DNA from: Falsiroseomonas ponticola
GTDB lineage: Bacteria; Pseudomonadota; Alphaproteobacteria; Acetobacterales; Acetobacteraceae
Reading direction: 5' to 3'
NCBI RefSeq assembly: GCF_016805305.1
Contig: NZ_JAERQN010000001.1
Coordinates: forward strand, 558,001-622,000
Length of the DNA stretch: 64,000 nucleotides
The number at the start of each line of letters is the position of its first letter. Position 1 is the first letter of the stretch. The translations under genes and the position numbers were made by a program. The notes under the pieces are model-generated. The model did no database searches. It worked only from the letters and a program-made list of their open reading frames with translations, and was not told where the DNA came from. Of this stretch, positions 50,804-59,846 are shown one piece after another.

Positions 50804-51646
50804 ATGACTGCCTTCACCCTGACCCGCCGCCAGGCGGGCATCAGCGCGGCTGCCGCGCTGTTCGCCCCCATGCTCGCGCCCCGCTTCGCCCACGCGAACA
50901 ACCTGGAGAAGGCGCGCCGGGCGGGTGAACTGACGATCGCCACCGAGCTGCACTTCGCCCCCTTCGACTTCACCGAGGGCGGCCGCCAGGTCGGCATGAA
51001 CAGCGAGCTGTTTGCCGAGGTCGGCCGCGCGCTGAACCTGCGCATCCGCTTCCAGGACCTGCCCTGGCCGGGCGTGCTGCCGGGCCTCGAAGCCGGGCGC
51101 TTCGACCTGGTCGCGGGCCCCGCCACCATCACCCGCGCGCGGATGGAGCGCTACCGCTTCACCGCCCCCATCGCCGATGCCACCGTGGCCCTGCTGAAGC
51201 GGGCGAACGATGCCAGCATCCAGAAGCCGGAGGACATCAACGGCAAGATCGTCGGCTCCGCGCAGGCGACGGCGCAGCTGACGCAGCTGCAGAACTTCAT
51301 CGCGGCCAACAACCTCAACGTCCAGATCCGCGAATACCAGTCCTTCAGCGAGACCTATGCGGACCTCGCCGCGGGCCGCATCGTGGCGGTGGCCAATTCG
51401 CTGCCCAACATCGCCTATGTCGCGCAGCAGCGCCGCGGCGTCTTCGCCGTGGTGAACCCGCCCTTCGGCGCCAAGGTCTATTTCGGCTATCTTGGCCGGA
51501 AGGATGCCGACACGGCGCCGCTGCTGGATGCCGTGGATGGCGTGATCGACGCGATGCGCACCGATGGCCGCCTGGCCGCGCTGCAGACCAAGTGGTTCGG
51601 GCAATCCTTCGAGGTGCCGGCCCGCGTCGTCGAAGCCAACGCGTAA
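50804..51646 (+). CDS. Amino-acid ABC transporter substrate-binding protein
   Basis: A 280-residue family 3 extracellular solute-binding protein. The N-terminus FTLTRRQAGISAAAALFAPM with AHA cleavage is an export signal (Tat-like twin arginine). The mature part has LTIATELHFAPFDFTEGGRQ, DLVAGPATITRARMERYRFT and KVYFGYLGRKDADTAPLLDA, typical of polar amino-acid binding proteins. AGGAGA precedes the ATGATG start pair. Two permease genes and an ATPase gene follow immediately. Confidence 0.92.
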   Translation: MTAFTLTRRQAGISAAAALFAPMLAPRFAHANNLEKARRAGELTIATELHFAPFDFTEGGRQVGMNSELFAEVGRALNLRIRFQDLPWPGVLPGLEAGRFDLVAGPATITRARMERYRFTAPIADATVALLKRANDASIQKPEDINGKIVGSAQATAQLTQLQNFIAANNLNVQIREYQSFSETYADLAAGRIVAVANSLPNIAYVAQQRRGVFAVVNPPFGAKVYFGYLGRKDADTAPLLDAVDGVIDAMRTDGRLAALQTKWFGQSFEVPARVVEANA

Positions 51647-51648
51647 AG

Positions 51649-52263
51649 TTGGACTTCATCGCCGAAGCCCTGCCGCCCATGCTCTGGGCGGCGGGCAATA
51701 CCGTCTGGATCTCGGCCGTGGGCATCGCCCTCGGCCTGGTCCTTGGCGTGCCCATCGCGGTGGGGTGCGAGGCGCGGCGCGCCTGGGCGCTCACCTATGT
51801 CAGCTTCTTCCGCGGCGTGCCGCTGCTGATCCAGCTGATGCTGGCCTATTACGCGCTGCCCTTCCTCGGCATCGACCTGCCCGCCTGGTTCGCCGCGACG
51901 GCGACGCTCGGCCTCTGCTGCGCGGCCTATATGGCGGAGATCATCCGCGGCGGCTTCGCGCTGGTGCCGAAGGGGGGGCTGGAGGCCGCGCGGCTGCTCG
52001 GCCTCACGCCGCGGCAGATCCTGCTCCGCATCCGCCTGCCCATCGCCATCCAGGCCATGCGCCCGGCCGTGATCAATGAGGCGATCCTGATCGTGAAGGC
52101 CTCGTCGCTGGTCTCCGTCGTCGGCATCCTGGAGTTGACGCGAAGCGCGCAGGCCATCGCCTCCTCCACCTTCGAGCCCTTGCCGGCCTATGCGCTGTGC
52201 GGCGCGATCTACCTGGTGATGAACCTGCTGCTGACGCTGCTCGCGCGCGGGAAGCCCGCATGA
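51649..52263 (+). CDS. Amino-acid ABC transporter permease
   Basis: A 204-residue HisM/GlnP-type permease with about five hydrophobic segments and the EAA-type loop EAARLLGLTPRQILLRIRLP that contacts the ATPase. FRGVPLLIQLMLAYYALPF is the standard first-half motif. No ATG fits the N-terminus; a TTG at 51649, two bases after the binding-protein stop, gives LDFIAEALPPML and is the best start. The alternative is an ATG deeper in the protein. Confidence 0.9.
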   Translation: MDFIAEALPPMLWAAGNTVWISAVGIALGLVLGVPIAVGCEARRAWALTYVSFFRGVPLLIQLMLAYYALPFLGIDLPAWFAATATLGLCCAAYMAEIIRGGFALVPKGGLEAARLLGLTPRQILLRIRLPIAIQAMRPAVINEAILIVKASSLVSVVGILELTRSAQAIASSTFEPLPAYALCGAIYLVMNLLLTLLARGKPA

Positions 52264-52913
52264 TCCAGGCGCTTATCGACAGTCTCGCCGCCGCCGCGCT
52301 CGGCCTGCCGATGACACTGGCGCTGTGGCTCGGCGGCGTCGCCATCGGCATCGTGGCGGGCTTCCTGATCGGCGCGCTGCGCTTCTTCGCGCCCGTGGCC
52401 CTCACCTGGCCGCTGGCCGCGGTGGTGGAGGCGGTGCGCGGCACGCCCTTCCTCGTCCAGTGCTTCCTCCTGTATTTCGGCGGGCCCTTCATCGGCATCG
52501 ACCTCTCGCCCGTCGTGGCGGGGCTGGTCGCGCTGTCGGCCTATGGCGCCGCCTATTTCTCGGAAGTCTTCCGCGCCGGCTTCATGGCGGTGCCGAAGGG
52601 CCAGCTGGAAGCGGCACGGATGCTTGGCCTGTCCCGCCCGCAGACGGTGCTGCGCATCATGCTGCCGGTGATGGCGCTGGCCGTGCTGCCCTCCCTCGTC
52701 AACCTCGCCGTCATCCTCATCAAGGAAACCGCCGTGCTGTCCATCATCACGGTGCCGGAGCTGACCTTCCGCGTGCAGGGCGTCGGCTCCGCCACCTTCG
52801 CCTTCGCCGAGACGACGCTGGTTTTGGCGCTGGTCTACTGGGCGCTGACCGAGGCGACCTCCTGGGCCGCGCGCGGCCTTGAACGCCGCATCGAACGCCG
52901 GATGGCCGCATGA
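52260..52913 (+). CDS. Amino-acid ABC transporter permease
   Basis: A 217-residue second permease of the same type. VRGTPFLVQCFLLYFGGPF and the EAA loop QLEAARMLGLSRPQTVLRIM are intact, with five hydrophobic segments. It forms the heterodimeric membrane channel with the preceding permease. Its ATG overlaps the previous stop (ATGA) and its own stop overlaps the ATPase gene. Confidence 0.92.
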   Translation: MIQALIDSLAAAALGLPMTLALWLGGVAIGIVAGFLIGALRFFAPVALTWPLAAVVEAVRGTPFLVQCFLLYFGGPFIGIDLSPVVAGLVALSAYGAAYFSEVFRAGFMAVPKGQLEAARMLGLSRPQTVLRIMLPVMALAVLPSLVNLAVILIKETAVLSIITVPELTFRVQGVGSATFAFAETTLVLALVYWALTEATSWAARGLERRIERRMAA

Positions 52914-53647
52914 ATCCCGTCCTGCAGGTCCGCGCGCTGGAGCGCCGCGTGGGCGATGTGGAAATCCTGCGCCGCATCAGCCTCGACGTCATGCCCGGGG
53001 AGGCGATCGGCGTCATCGGGCCGAGCGGTTCCGGCAAATCCTCCCTGCTCCGCTGCATCGCGGGCCTCGACCCGATCTCGGGCGGCGAGGTGCTGGTGGA
53101 GGGCAAGAGCGCCAGGCCCGGCGACGGCGCCATCGGCATGGTGTTCCAGCAGTTCAACCTCTGGCCGCACCTGACGGCGCGGGACAATGTCGCCCTCGCC
53201 CTCAAGCTCGTCCGCGGCATGCCCGCCCGCGACGCGGACGCCAAGGCGGAGGCGGCACTGACGAAGGTCGGGCTCGGCGCACTCGGCGGCCGCAAGCCCG
53301 CGGCCCTCTCGGGCGGGCAGCAGCAGCGCGTCGCCATCGCGCGGACGCTCGCCATGGAACCGCGCGTGCTGCTCTTCGACGAACCGACCGCGGCACTCGA
53401 CCCGGAACTGACGACGGAAGTGCTGGACGTGATCCGGGCGCTGGCGGCGTCGGGCGTCACCATGCTGGTGGTCAGCCACGAGATGGGCTTCGTCGCCAGC
53501 CTCTCCACCCGCGTCGTATTTCTCGACCACGGCGTGGTGGTGCAGGCGGCACCGCCGGCGGAGGTCTTCGGCGGCGGGGGGGAGCCGCGGGTGAAGACGT
53601 TCCTGAAGACCTACCTCGATCGGGTGGCCTGGACGAAGGACGCGTGA
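52910..53647 (+). CDS. Amino-acid ABC transporter ATP-binding protein
   Basis: A 245-residue ABC ATPase with all motifs: Walker A GPSGSGKSSL, Q-loop FQQFNLWPHLT, signature LSGGQQQRVAIARTL, Walker B VLLFDEPTAALDP and switch SHEM. It energises uptake through the two permeases. End of the operon; a two-hairpin repeat follows two bases after the stop. Confidence 0.95.
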   Translation: MNPVLQVRALERRVGDVEILRRISLDVMPGEAIGVIGPSGSGKSSLLRCIAGLDPISGGEVLVEGKSARPGDGAIGMVFQQFNLWPHLTARDNVALALKLVRGMPARDADAKAEAALTKVGLGALGGRKPAALSGGQQQRVAIARTLAMEPRVLLFDEPTAALDPELTTEVLDVIRALAASGVTMLVVSHEMGFVASLSTRVVFLDHGVVVQAAPPAEVFGGGGEPRVKTFLKTYLDRVAWTKDA

Positions 53648-53648
53648 G

Positions 53649-53704
53649 CCGGGGAAGGCGCTGCCTTCCCCGGACCCCATCCGCCAGGCCCGAGACGGGC
53701 CTGG
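53649..53704. repeat. Two-hairpin repeat (copy B) between convergent genes
   Basis: CCGGGGAAGGC-GCT-GCCTTCCCCGG (53649-53673), then CCAGGCCC-GAGAC-GGGCCTGG (53684-53704). The first hairpin is identical to copy A at 47848; in the second, two stem bases changed on each side and remain paired. It fills the gap between the ABC ATPase stop and the SGNH-like protein stop, so it is probably a bidirectional terminator. Confidence 0.8.
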
Positions 53705-53711
53705 ACCGTCG

Positions 53712-54536
53712 TCAGTTCGCCGATGCGCGCTGCGTGCCGAGATACTCGCGCACCGTCTCCCACGCCACGCGCTGCAGATGCGCCGCCGTGTCGGCATCAA
53801 GCCCGGCCGTGTAGCGGTTGCCCTCGGGATTGCGGCCGAACACCGCGGCATAGGTCGTGGCAGCGGCCAGGTAGGTGCCGGCCAGGGACGGATGCCGCAG
53901 GTCCGACACATAAAGGTCGAGCGCCGGGCGCTGCGCGATCGAACGCTCGAAGGCCAGGCCCGCGGGAATGACCAGCGCGTTGTTGGCATTGCCCACCGCC
54001 GTATAGGCGGCGGCCAGCCCCGCCATCATCTCCGGCTTGTCCTTGTAGGCCCAGGACATGAAGAAGACCGGCTCCGCCCCATGGCTGCGCACCGTCGCGC
54101 TGTGGCGCCGCGCATAATCCTCGAACACCGGCGCCAGCTGCGGATGCACGGGGCAGAGGCTGCAATCCATCATGATCGCCAGGTCGAACAGCTTGCCCGG
54201 CGCGCGGAAGACGATGTTGTTGCGGGCATCGAAGCCATAGCTCGCTACCGCATCGGGGCGGAAATAGCTGGCCACGTCATGCCACTGCATGTTGGACCCG
54301 CCGATGCCCACCAGCGTGGAGCGGAACGGCCCCACCGGCTCGCCCCCCCGCAGGAAGCCCGTCAGGTGATTGGTGATGCCGTTGTTGTAGTAGAAGAAGC
54401 TGTTGCCGATGAAGATGGCGGAAGCCGGCGCCTCCACCCGCGTCACCGCCGGGCGCGGCGCCTGCTGCGCCAGGGCGGGGAACGCCAGCAGCGCACCCAG
54501 CATCAGGCCGCCCAAGGCCCGTCCGAAACCGATCAT
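53712..54536 (-). CDS. Secreted SGNH-hydrolase-like protein (DUF4886-like)
   Basis: A 274-residue protein with a signal peptide ([14 protein letters not shown]). [20 protein letters not shown] supplies the GNS nucleophile block, and [15 protein letters not shown] near residues 225-240 supplies the late D-x-x-H pair, so it has the catalytic layout of SGNH/GDSL-type hydrolases. Family members remove acyl or acetyl groups from lipids or sugars; the substrate is unknown. The ATG at 54536 is used because the signal peptide begins there. Confidence 0.75.
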   Translation of the reverse strand: MIGFGRALGGLMLGALLAFPALAQQAPRPAVTRVEAPASAIFIGNSFFYYNNGITNHLTGFLRGGEPVGPFRSTLVGIGGSNMQWHDVASYFRPDAVASYGFDARNNIVFRAPGKLFDLAIMMDCSLCPVHPQLAPVFEDYARRHSATVRSHGAEPVFFMSWAYKDKPEMMAGLAAAYTAVGNANNALVIPAGLAFERSIAQRPALDLYVSDLRHPSLAGTYLAAATTYAAVFGRNPEGNRYTAGLDADTAAHLQRVAWETVREYLGTQRASAN

Positions 54537-54640
54537 GGCATGTCCCTCCCCAGGGTATGGCGGCCCTGCCGGCCTGCCTGGCGGGAAGGATAGGCCCGCC
54601 CCGGCCCGGCCGTCACGCCCGCCGAACGGTGGCCCGGCCA

Positions 54641-54684
54641 GGGCAACCCCGCATAGGGCAACCCCGCATAAAGATATCCTTATG
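54641..54684 (+). promoter_or_regulatory. Tandem 15-mer and 18-base palindrome upstream of ahcY
   Basis: GGGCAACCCCGCATA occurs twice back to back (54641-54655 and 54656-54670). The second copy runs into CATAAAGATATCCTTATG (54667-54684), an 18-base palindrome with one mismatched pair. Such sites upstream of S-adenosylmethionine-cycle genes are recognised by ArsR-family regulators of the SahR/SamR kind, as I recall; that assignment is tentative. It lies 80 bases before the ahcY start. Confidence 0.6.
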
Positions 54685-54763
54685 GGTAATGGGTCCATCT
54701 GGCCTTTCCGGCCGCCCCATGCTACCGGGCCGCCCACAACCCGCGTCGCGAGAAGAGAAGCCC

Positions 54764-56167
54764 ATGCCCGAAGCCACCGACTACGTCATCAAGGACATCT
54801 CCCTCGCCGGCTGGGGCCGGAAGGAAATCTCCATGGCCGAGGACGAGATGCCCGGCCTGATGGCGACGCGCGCGGAATACGGGCCGAAGAAGGTGCTGAA
54901 GGGCGCCCGCATCGCCGGCTGCCTGCACATGACCATCCAGACCGCCGTGCTGATCGAGACGCTGAAGGAACTCGGCGCCGATGTCCGCTGGTCCTCCTGC
55001 AACATCTTCTCGACGCAGGACCACGCCGCCGCCGCCATCGCCGCCACCGGCACGCCGGTCTTCGCCGTGAAGGGTGAGACGCTGCCGGAATACTGGCAGT
55101 ACGTGAAGCGCACCCTGGAATGGGCCGATGGCGGCACGCCGAACGTCCTGCTGGACGATGGCGGCGACATGACGCTGCTGGTCCATTACGGCCTGCGCGC
55201 CGAGCAGGGCGACGTCGCCTTCCTCGACAAGGCCACGAACGAGGAAGAGGAAGTCTTCTTCGCCCTCATCAAGGACTGCCTGAAGACCAAGCCGGGCTGG
55301 TTCGCGGAGCTGGCGAAGAACATCGTCGGCGTGTCGGAGGAGACGACGACGGGCGTCCACCGCCTCTACAACATGGCCAAGGAAGGCAAGCTGCTCTTCC
55401 CCGCCATCAACGTGAACGACAGCGTCACCAAGTCGAAGTTCGACAACCTCTATGGCTGCCGTGAATCGCTGGTGGACGCCATCCGCCGCGGCACGGACGT
55501 GATGATGGCCGGCAAGGTCGCGATGGTCTGCGGCTTCGGCGACGTGGGCAAGGGCTCCGCCGCCTCGCTGCGCAACGCCGGCTGCCGCGTCATGGTCTCC
55601 GAGGTCGATCCGATCTGCGCGCTGCAGGCGGCGATGGAGGGCTATGAGGTCGTGACGATGGAGCAGGCCGCCCCGCAGGCCGACATCTTCGTCACCGCCA
55701 CGGGCAATGTGGACGTCATCACCGCCGACCACATGCGCGCCATGAAGCACCGCGCCATCGTCTGCAACATCGGCCACTTCGACAGCGAGATCCAGGTCGC
55801 GGCGCTGCGCAACTACAAGTGGGACAACGTGAAGCCCCAGGTGGACGAGATCGAGTTCCCCACGGGCAAGCGCATCATCCTGCTGTCCGAAGGCCGCCTG
55901 GTGAACCTCGGCAACGCCACGGGCCACCCCTCCTTCGTCATGTCCGCGTCCTTCACCAACCAGACGCTGGCGCAGATCGAGCTGTGGACCAACCCCGGCA
56001 AGTACGAGAAGAAGGTCTATGTGCTGCCGAAGCACCTGGACGAGAAGGTCGCCTCCCTGCACCTCGCCAAGGTCGGCGCGACGCTGACCAAGATGACGGC
56101 GCAGCAGGCCGCCTATATCGGCGTGGCCGAGAGCGGCCCCTTCAAGGCCGACCAGTACCGCTACTGA
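54764..56167 (+). CDS. ahcY: S-adenosylhomocysteinase
   Basis: A 467-residue NAD-dependent hydrolase that splits S-adenosylhomocysteine into adenosine and homocysteine, removing the product inhibitor of methyltransferases. It shows [58 protein letters not shown], the NAD site [15 protein letters not shown] and the C-terminal KADQYRY. Full length and intact. The ATG at 54764 follows GAGAAG. A hairpin after the stop (56174-56204) probably ends the transcript. Confidence 0.97.
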   Translation: MPEATDYVIKDISLAGWGRKEISMAEDEMPGLMATRAEYGPKKVLKGARIAGCLHMTIQTAVLIETLKELGADVRWSSCNIFSTQDHAAAAIAATGTPVFAVKGETLPEYWQYVKRTLEWADGGTPNVLLDDGGDMTLLVHYGLRAEQGDVAFLDKATNEEEEVFFALIKDCLKTKPGWFAELAKNIVGVSEETTTGVHRLYNMAKEGKLLFPAINVNDSVTKSKFDNLYGCRESLVDAIRRGTDVMMAGKVAMVCGFGDVGKGSAASLRNAGCRVMVSEVDPICALQAAMEGYEVVTMEQAAPQADIFVTATGNVDVITADHMRAMKHRAIVCNIGHFDSEIQVAALRNYKWDNVKPQVDEIEFPTGKRIILLSEGRLVNLGNATGHPSFVMSASFTNQTLAQIELWTNPGKYEKKVYVLPKHLDEKVASLHLAKVGATLTKMTAQQAAYIGVAESGPFKADQYRY

Positions 56168-56173
56168 GTGCCC

Positions 56174-56204
56174 AAGGGCCCGTCCCCGCCAGGGGACGGG
56201 CCTT
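56174..56204 (+). terminator. Hairpin after ahcY
   Basis: AAGGGCCCGTCCCC (56174-56187) pairs with GGGGACGGGCCTT (56192-56204) with one bulged base and a GCCA loop. No T-run follows, so termination efficiency is uncertain. Confidence 0.55.
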
Positions 56205-56285
56205 GCCCATGCCGGAATGCTGGCGGGCCTTGCCCGCGGGGCCCCGCCACCGCATGATCCGCGCCTTCCTGGGATACCGCCCCGC

Positions 56286-56633
56286 ATGTGGATCTGGCTC
56301 GTCATCGCGGCCGTCTTCCTGTTCCTGCTCGGCCGCCAGGCGCAGGAGAACAGCCTCACCACCCGTTCCCGCGCCGCAGCGCTCCTCGCCACCCTCGCGC
56401 ATGGGCTGGCGCTCGCCTCGCTTGGCTGCGGCACCTTCGGGATGCTGATGGCGATCTTCCTCGGCCTCATCCCCCCCGCCGGCCCGCACCTCACCGGCAC
56501 CAGCCTGCGCGACGTCCTGCTCTGGAGCACGGGCTTCCTCGCGCTCGGCGCCGCGCTGCTGTTCGGCGGCGGCGGCATCCGGCGCCTGGGCGGCCGCGGC
56601 GCGCCGGCGGCCAGGGTCTCCCGCGGCCACTGA
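56286..56633 (+). CDS. Small hypothetical membrane protein
   Basis: A 115-residue protein with three hydrophobic segments (WIWLVIAAVFLFLLG, ALLATLAHGLALASLGCG plus continuation, and VLLWSTGFLALGAALLFGG). The C-terminus is Gly/Arg-rich. No family recognised. It lies between ahcY and another small membrane protein gene, transcribed in the same direction. Confidence 0.55.
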   Translation: MWIWLVIAAVFLFLLGRQAQENSLTTRSRAAALLATLAHGLALASLGCGTFGMLMAIFLGLIPPAGPHLTGTSLRDVLLWSTGFLALGAALLFGGGGIRRLGGRGAPAARVSRGH

Positions 56634-56696
56634 AGGCGGCGCCTTGCGCCGTGGCGGCGCGGGGCGACATGGGGGGCGACCGATCCGGAGCCCCGC

Positions 56697-57116
56697 GTGT
56701 CCATCCTCGCCACCCTCGCCCTCTTCGCCACCGCGCTTCTCTTCGGCGGCATGGCCTTCTTCGCCGCCCTCATCGCGCCGATGATCTTCAAGGCGCTGCC
56801 CGCCGAGATGGCGTCCCGCTTCGTCCGCGCGGTCTTCCCGCCCTACTACCTCTGGGTGCTCGCCACCTCGGCGGCCGCCTGCGTGGCGCTGTTCCCGCTC
56901 TCCAAGCCCGATGCCGGCATGATGGCGGCGATCGCGGGCCTCGCCTTCTGGCTGCGCCAGGTGCTGATGCCGCGGATCAACCTGCTCTCCGATGCCGCCA
57001 AGGCCGGCGATGCGGAGGCCGGGCGCGCCTTCGACCGGGCGCACAAGCTCTCCGTCGCCGCCAACCTGCTCCAGATGATCGTCGCGGGGGTGGTCCTGGC
57101 TGGATTCGTCCTGTGA
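56697..57116 (+). CDS. DUF4149-like membrane protein
   Basis: A 139-residue protein with four hydrophobic segments. The start LFGGMAFFAALIAPMIFKAL and the helix following FDRAHKLSVAANLLQMIVAG are typical of the DUF4149/TMEM205-like family, whose function is unknown. GTG start at 56697 with GGAG upstream. Probably stands alone. Confidence 0.78.
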   Translation: MSILATLALFATALLFGGMAFFAALIAPMIFKALPAEMASRFVRAVFPPYYLWVLATSAAACVALFPLSKPDAGMMAAIAGLAFWLRQVLMPRINLLSDAAKAGDAEAGRAFDRAHKLSVAANLLQMIVAGVVLAGFVL

Positions 57117-57227
57117 ACGATCGGGCGCGAAAGGCGCCTATTTCCGCCGGGCCGGGGATGCATTAAGCGTGCGCCCCAGTTGCGGATGGCCGCCATCCGC
57201 GTCCTGCCCGAGGGAGGAGAAATCACG

Positions 57228-58319
57228 ATGAACCGCCGTTCCATGGTGGGCGCCGCCGCCGCCGCCATCCCCGCCGCCGCGATCGCCACCCCCGCCGTCG
57301 CCCAGGCCCTGCCGGAAGTCCGCTGGCGGGCCGCCTCCTCCTTCCCCCGCGTCTTCGACGTGCTCTACGGCACCTTCGACCGCATCTGCGCCCGCGTCGC
57401 GCAGCTGACGGAAGGCAGGTTCCGCATCCAGCCCTTCCCGGCCGGTGAGATCGTGGGCGGCCTGCAGGTGCTGGACGCCGTCCAGGCCGGCACGATCGAG
57501 GCCGGCCACACCGCCGCCTACTACTACCTCGGCAAGGAACCCGGCTTCGCGCCCTTCACCGCCATGTGCTTCGGCCTGAACACCCGGCAGATGACCGCCT
57601 GGTTCCGCTATGGCGGCGGCAACGAGCTGGCGGCGGAGCTGTTCCGCGAATACAACATCCACGGCATCACGGCAGGCGACACCGGCGCGCAGATGGGCGG
57701 CTGGTTCCGGAACGAGATCACCTCGGTCGACCAGCTCCGCGGCCTGAAGTTCCGCATCACGGGCCTGGCCGGCCAGCTCTTCACCCGCCTCGGCGCCGCG
57801 CCGACGCTGATCGCGCCCGCCGACATCTACCCCTCGCTGGAGCGCGGCGTGATCGATGCCGCCGAATTCGTCGGCCCGCATGACGACGAGCGCGCCAACT
57901 ACGTGCGCGTGGCGCGCTTCTACTACGCGCCCGGCTTCTGGGAGCCGGGTGCCAGGCTGCACTTCATCTCCAACCAGCGCGCCTATGCGGCGCTGCCGGA
58001 CCTCTACAAGCACGCGCTCGACGTCGCCTGCGCCGAGGCCGACAGCGACATGGTGGCGCGCTACGACCACCTGAACCCGCAGGCGCTGCGCCGCCTGGTC
58101 GCCGCCGGCGCCCAGCTGCGCTTCTGGCCGCGCCCGATCCTGGAAGCCGCCTGGCGCGCGAATGAGGAGATGGTGGCCGATATCGGCCGCCAGAACGCCC
58201 GCTTCGCCCGCATCATGGAAAGCTACAATCGCTTCCGGACCGAACAGTTCCAGTGGTTCCGGATCGCGGAGAACAGCTACGATAACTTCGCCTTCAGCGC
58301 CGCCCAGACGGTGCGCTGA
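57228..58319 (+). CDS. TRAP transporter substrate-binding protein (DctP family)
   Basis: A 363-residue periplasmic binding protein. The N-terminus MNRRSMVGAAAAAIPAAAIA is an export signal. VRWRAASSFPRVFDVLYGTF, GRFRIQPFPAGEIVGGLQVL, LRGLKFRITGLAGQLFTRLG and IDAAEFVGPHDDERANYVRV are DctP landmarks, including the arginine that binds the ligand carboxylate. The ligand is probably a 2-oxo or hydroxy acid. No DctQ or DctM gene is nearby, so it works with a distant membrane pair. GGGAGGAGA precedes the ATG. Confidence 0.92.
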   Translation: MNRRSMVGAAAAAIPAAAIATPAVAQALPEVRWRAASSFPRVFDVLYGTFDRICARVAQLTEGRFRIQPFPAGEIVGGLQVLDAVQAGTIEAGHTAAYYYLGKEPGFAPFTAMCFGLNTRQMTAWFRYGGGNELAAELFREYNIHGITAGDTGAQMGGWFRNEITSVDQLRGLKFRITGLAGQLFTRLGAAPTLIAPADIYPSLERGVIDAAEFVGPHDDERANYVRVARFYYAPGFWEPGARLHFISNQRAYAALPDLYKHALDVACAEADSDMVARYDHLNPQALRRLVAAGAQLRFWPRPILEAAWRANEEMVADIGRQNARFARIMESYNRFRTEQFQWFRIAENSYDNFAFSAAQTVR

Positions 58320-58341
58320 GGCGCCACCACGCCCAGGCCAA

Positions 58342-58367
58342 GGGGGGATCCCGGCCCGGATCCCCCC
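58342..58367 (+). terminator. Hairpin after the TRAP binding protein gene
   Basis: GGGGGGATCC (58342-58351) pairs perfectly with GGATCCCCCC (58358-58367) around a CGGCCC loop, 22 bases after the stop. No T-run follows. Confidence 0.6.
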
Positions 58368-58420
58368 GGACTACCCCCGAACCGCCCCCCCGGGCCGAAC
58401 CGCCTTGATGGGGATGCCCC

Positions 58421-58984
58421 ATGCGGATCATCGGTCTTCTGCTGCTGCTGCTGCTGGCCCTGGTCGGCGTGCCGCCTGCGCGGGCGGATCATGAACTCTC
58501 CCTGCTGCGCGAAAGGGGCCTGGCGCTGATGCGCCATGGCGGGGCCATCCCCGCCCCGCCCGGCGCCACGCCCCCCGTCCCCGGCTGCGATCCCGGCGCG
58601 GTGCTGACCGAGATGGGGCGGGAGGAGATGCGCCGCTGGGGCGCCGCGCTGCGCAGCGCGGGGCTGCCGCCCGTCACGCTGCTGACCTCCCACCAATGCT
58701 CGGCCTGGGAGACGGCGGTGCTGCTCGACCTCGGCCCCGTCGTCACCGATCCGGCGCTGGACCCCTGGGACCGGGCGGAGGGCGCCACCCGCGGCGAACA
58801 GCTGCGCCAGCATGTCGTCGCCCTGGAAGGCGCGCGCCGGCAGGGCGCGGGGCCCGTGATCATGATCACGCACCGCGCCAATATCCTGGCGGTGACGGGG
58901 ATCGAGGCATCGCACGGCGAATTGCTGCTGCTGCGCGCGGATCGCGGCAGCCTCGGCCTGCTGGGCCGGCTGCAGATGGAATAG
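58421..58984 (+). CDS. Secreted histidine phosphatase-like protein
   Basis: A 187-residue protein with a signal peptide (LLLLLLALVGVPPARA). LALMRHGGAI contains the R38-H39-G40 catalytic motif, and VIMITHRANILAVTG gives the second catalytic histidine. LLTSHQCSAWETA occupies the place of the usual SPxxRxxxTA block, so the second arginine is not obvious. It belongs to the histidine phosphatase superfamily; the substrate is unknown and catalysis may be altered. Confidence 0.8.
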   Translation: MRIIGLLLLLLLALVGVPPARADHELSLLRERGLALMRHGGAIPAPPGATPPVPGCDPGAVLTEMGREEMRRWGAALRSAGLPPVTLLTSHQCSAWETAVLLDLGPVVTDPALDPWDRAEGATRGEQLRQHVVALEGARRQGAGPVIMITHRANILAVTGIEASHGELLLLRADRGSLGLLGRLQME

Positions 58985-59042
58985 CCAGCGGCCGCCCGGG
59001 CCTGTATTGCACCGCCCGCCCTGCCCGGAGTGTCCCGCGCCC

Positions 59043-59846
59043 ATGGATGCCGCCACCCTGTTCTCCGCCCTGCTGATGGGCATCGTGGAGGGCCTGACCG
59101 AATTCCTGCCGATCTCCTCCACCGGCCATCTGATCCTGCTGGGGGAGCTGCTGGGCTTCCAGGGCCCGCCGGGCAAGACCTTCGAGATCGTCATCCAGCT
59201 CGGCGCCATCCTGGCCGTGGTGGTGGTGTTCTGGCCCACGCTGATGTCGCTGGTCACCAAGGCCTGGCGCCCGGGGCCGGAGCGCTTCTACGCCATCAAC
59301 CTGCTGCTGGCCTTCCTGCCGGCCGCCGCCATCGGCGCGACCCTGCACGGCACCATCACGCGGCTGCTGTTCAGCCCCTGGGTCGTCTGCTTCGCGCTGA
59401 TCGTCGGCGGCATCGCCATCATCGCGATCGAGCGGCTGCGCCACACGCCCACCATCCATTCCGTGCCGCAGATCGGCCCGCTGGCGGCGCTGATCATCGG
59501 CTTCGGCCAGGCCCTGGCGATGATCCCGGGCACCTCGCGCTCCGGCGCCACCATCATCACCGCGCTGCTGATCGGGGTGGACCGCAAGGTGGCGGCGGAA
59601 TTCTCCTTCGTCCTCGCCATCCCGACCATGGTCGCCGCCACCGCCTACAGCCTGTTCAAGGCGCGGGCGGAGCTCGACTTCTCCGGCCTCGCGCAGATCG
59701 GCGTCGGCTTCGTCACCGCCTTCGTCGTGGCGCTGGTGGTGGTGCGCTGGGTGATGGGCGTGATCGGCCGCATCGGCTTCACCCCCTTCGGCTGGTACCG
59801 CATCGCGCTGGGCAGCGTCATGCTGGCGTTTCTTCTGTTGCGCTGA
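59043..59846 (+). CDS. uppP: Undecaprenyl-diphosphate phosphatase
   Basis: A 267-residue inner-membrane enzyme that converts undecaprenyl diphosphate to the monophosphate, recycling the carrier for peptidoglycan and for the exopolysaccharide locus. Signatures are GIVEGLTEFLPISSTGHLIL near residues 13-32 and MIPGTSRSGATIITALLIGV, which bear the catalytic glutamates, serine and arginine. About eight helices, normal length. The ATG at 59043 is preferred to one at 59007. Confidence 0.96.
   Translation: MDAATLFSALLMGIVEGLTEFLPISSTGHLILLGELLGFQGPPGKTFEIVIQLGAILAVVVVFWPTLMSLVTKAWRPGPERFYAINLLLAFLPAAAIGATLHGTITRLLFSPWVVCFALIVGGIAIIAIERLRHTPTIHSVPQIGPLAALIIGFGQALAMIPGTSRSGATIITALLIGVDRKVAAEFSFVLAIPTMVAATAYSLFKARAELDFSGLAQIGVGFVTAFVVALVVVRWVMGVIGRIGFTPFGWYRIALGSVMLAFLLLR

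Noticed and set aside
54560..54763. S-adenosylhomocysteine riboswitch upstream of ahcY
   Set aside because: I looked for the conserved aptamer pattern and did not see it; a DNA palindrome is the visible regulatory feature instead.
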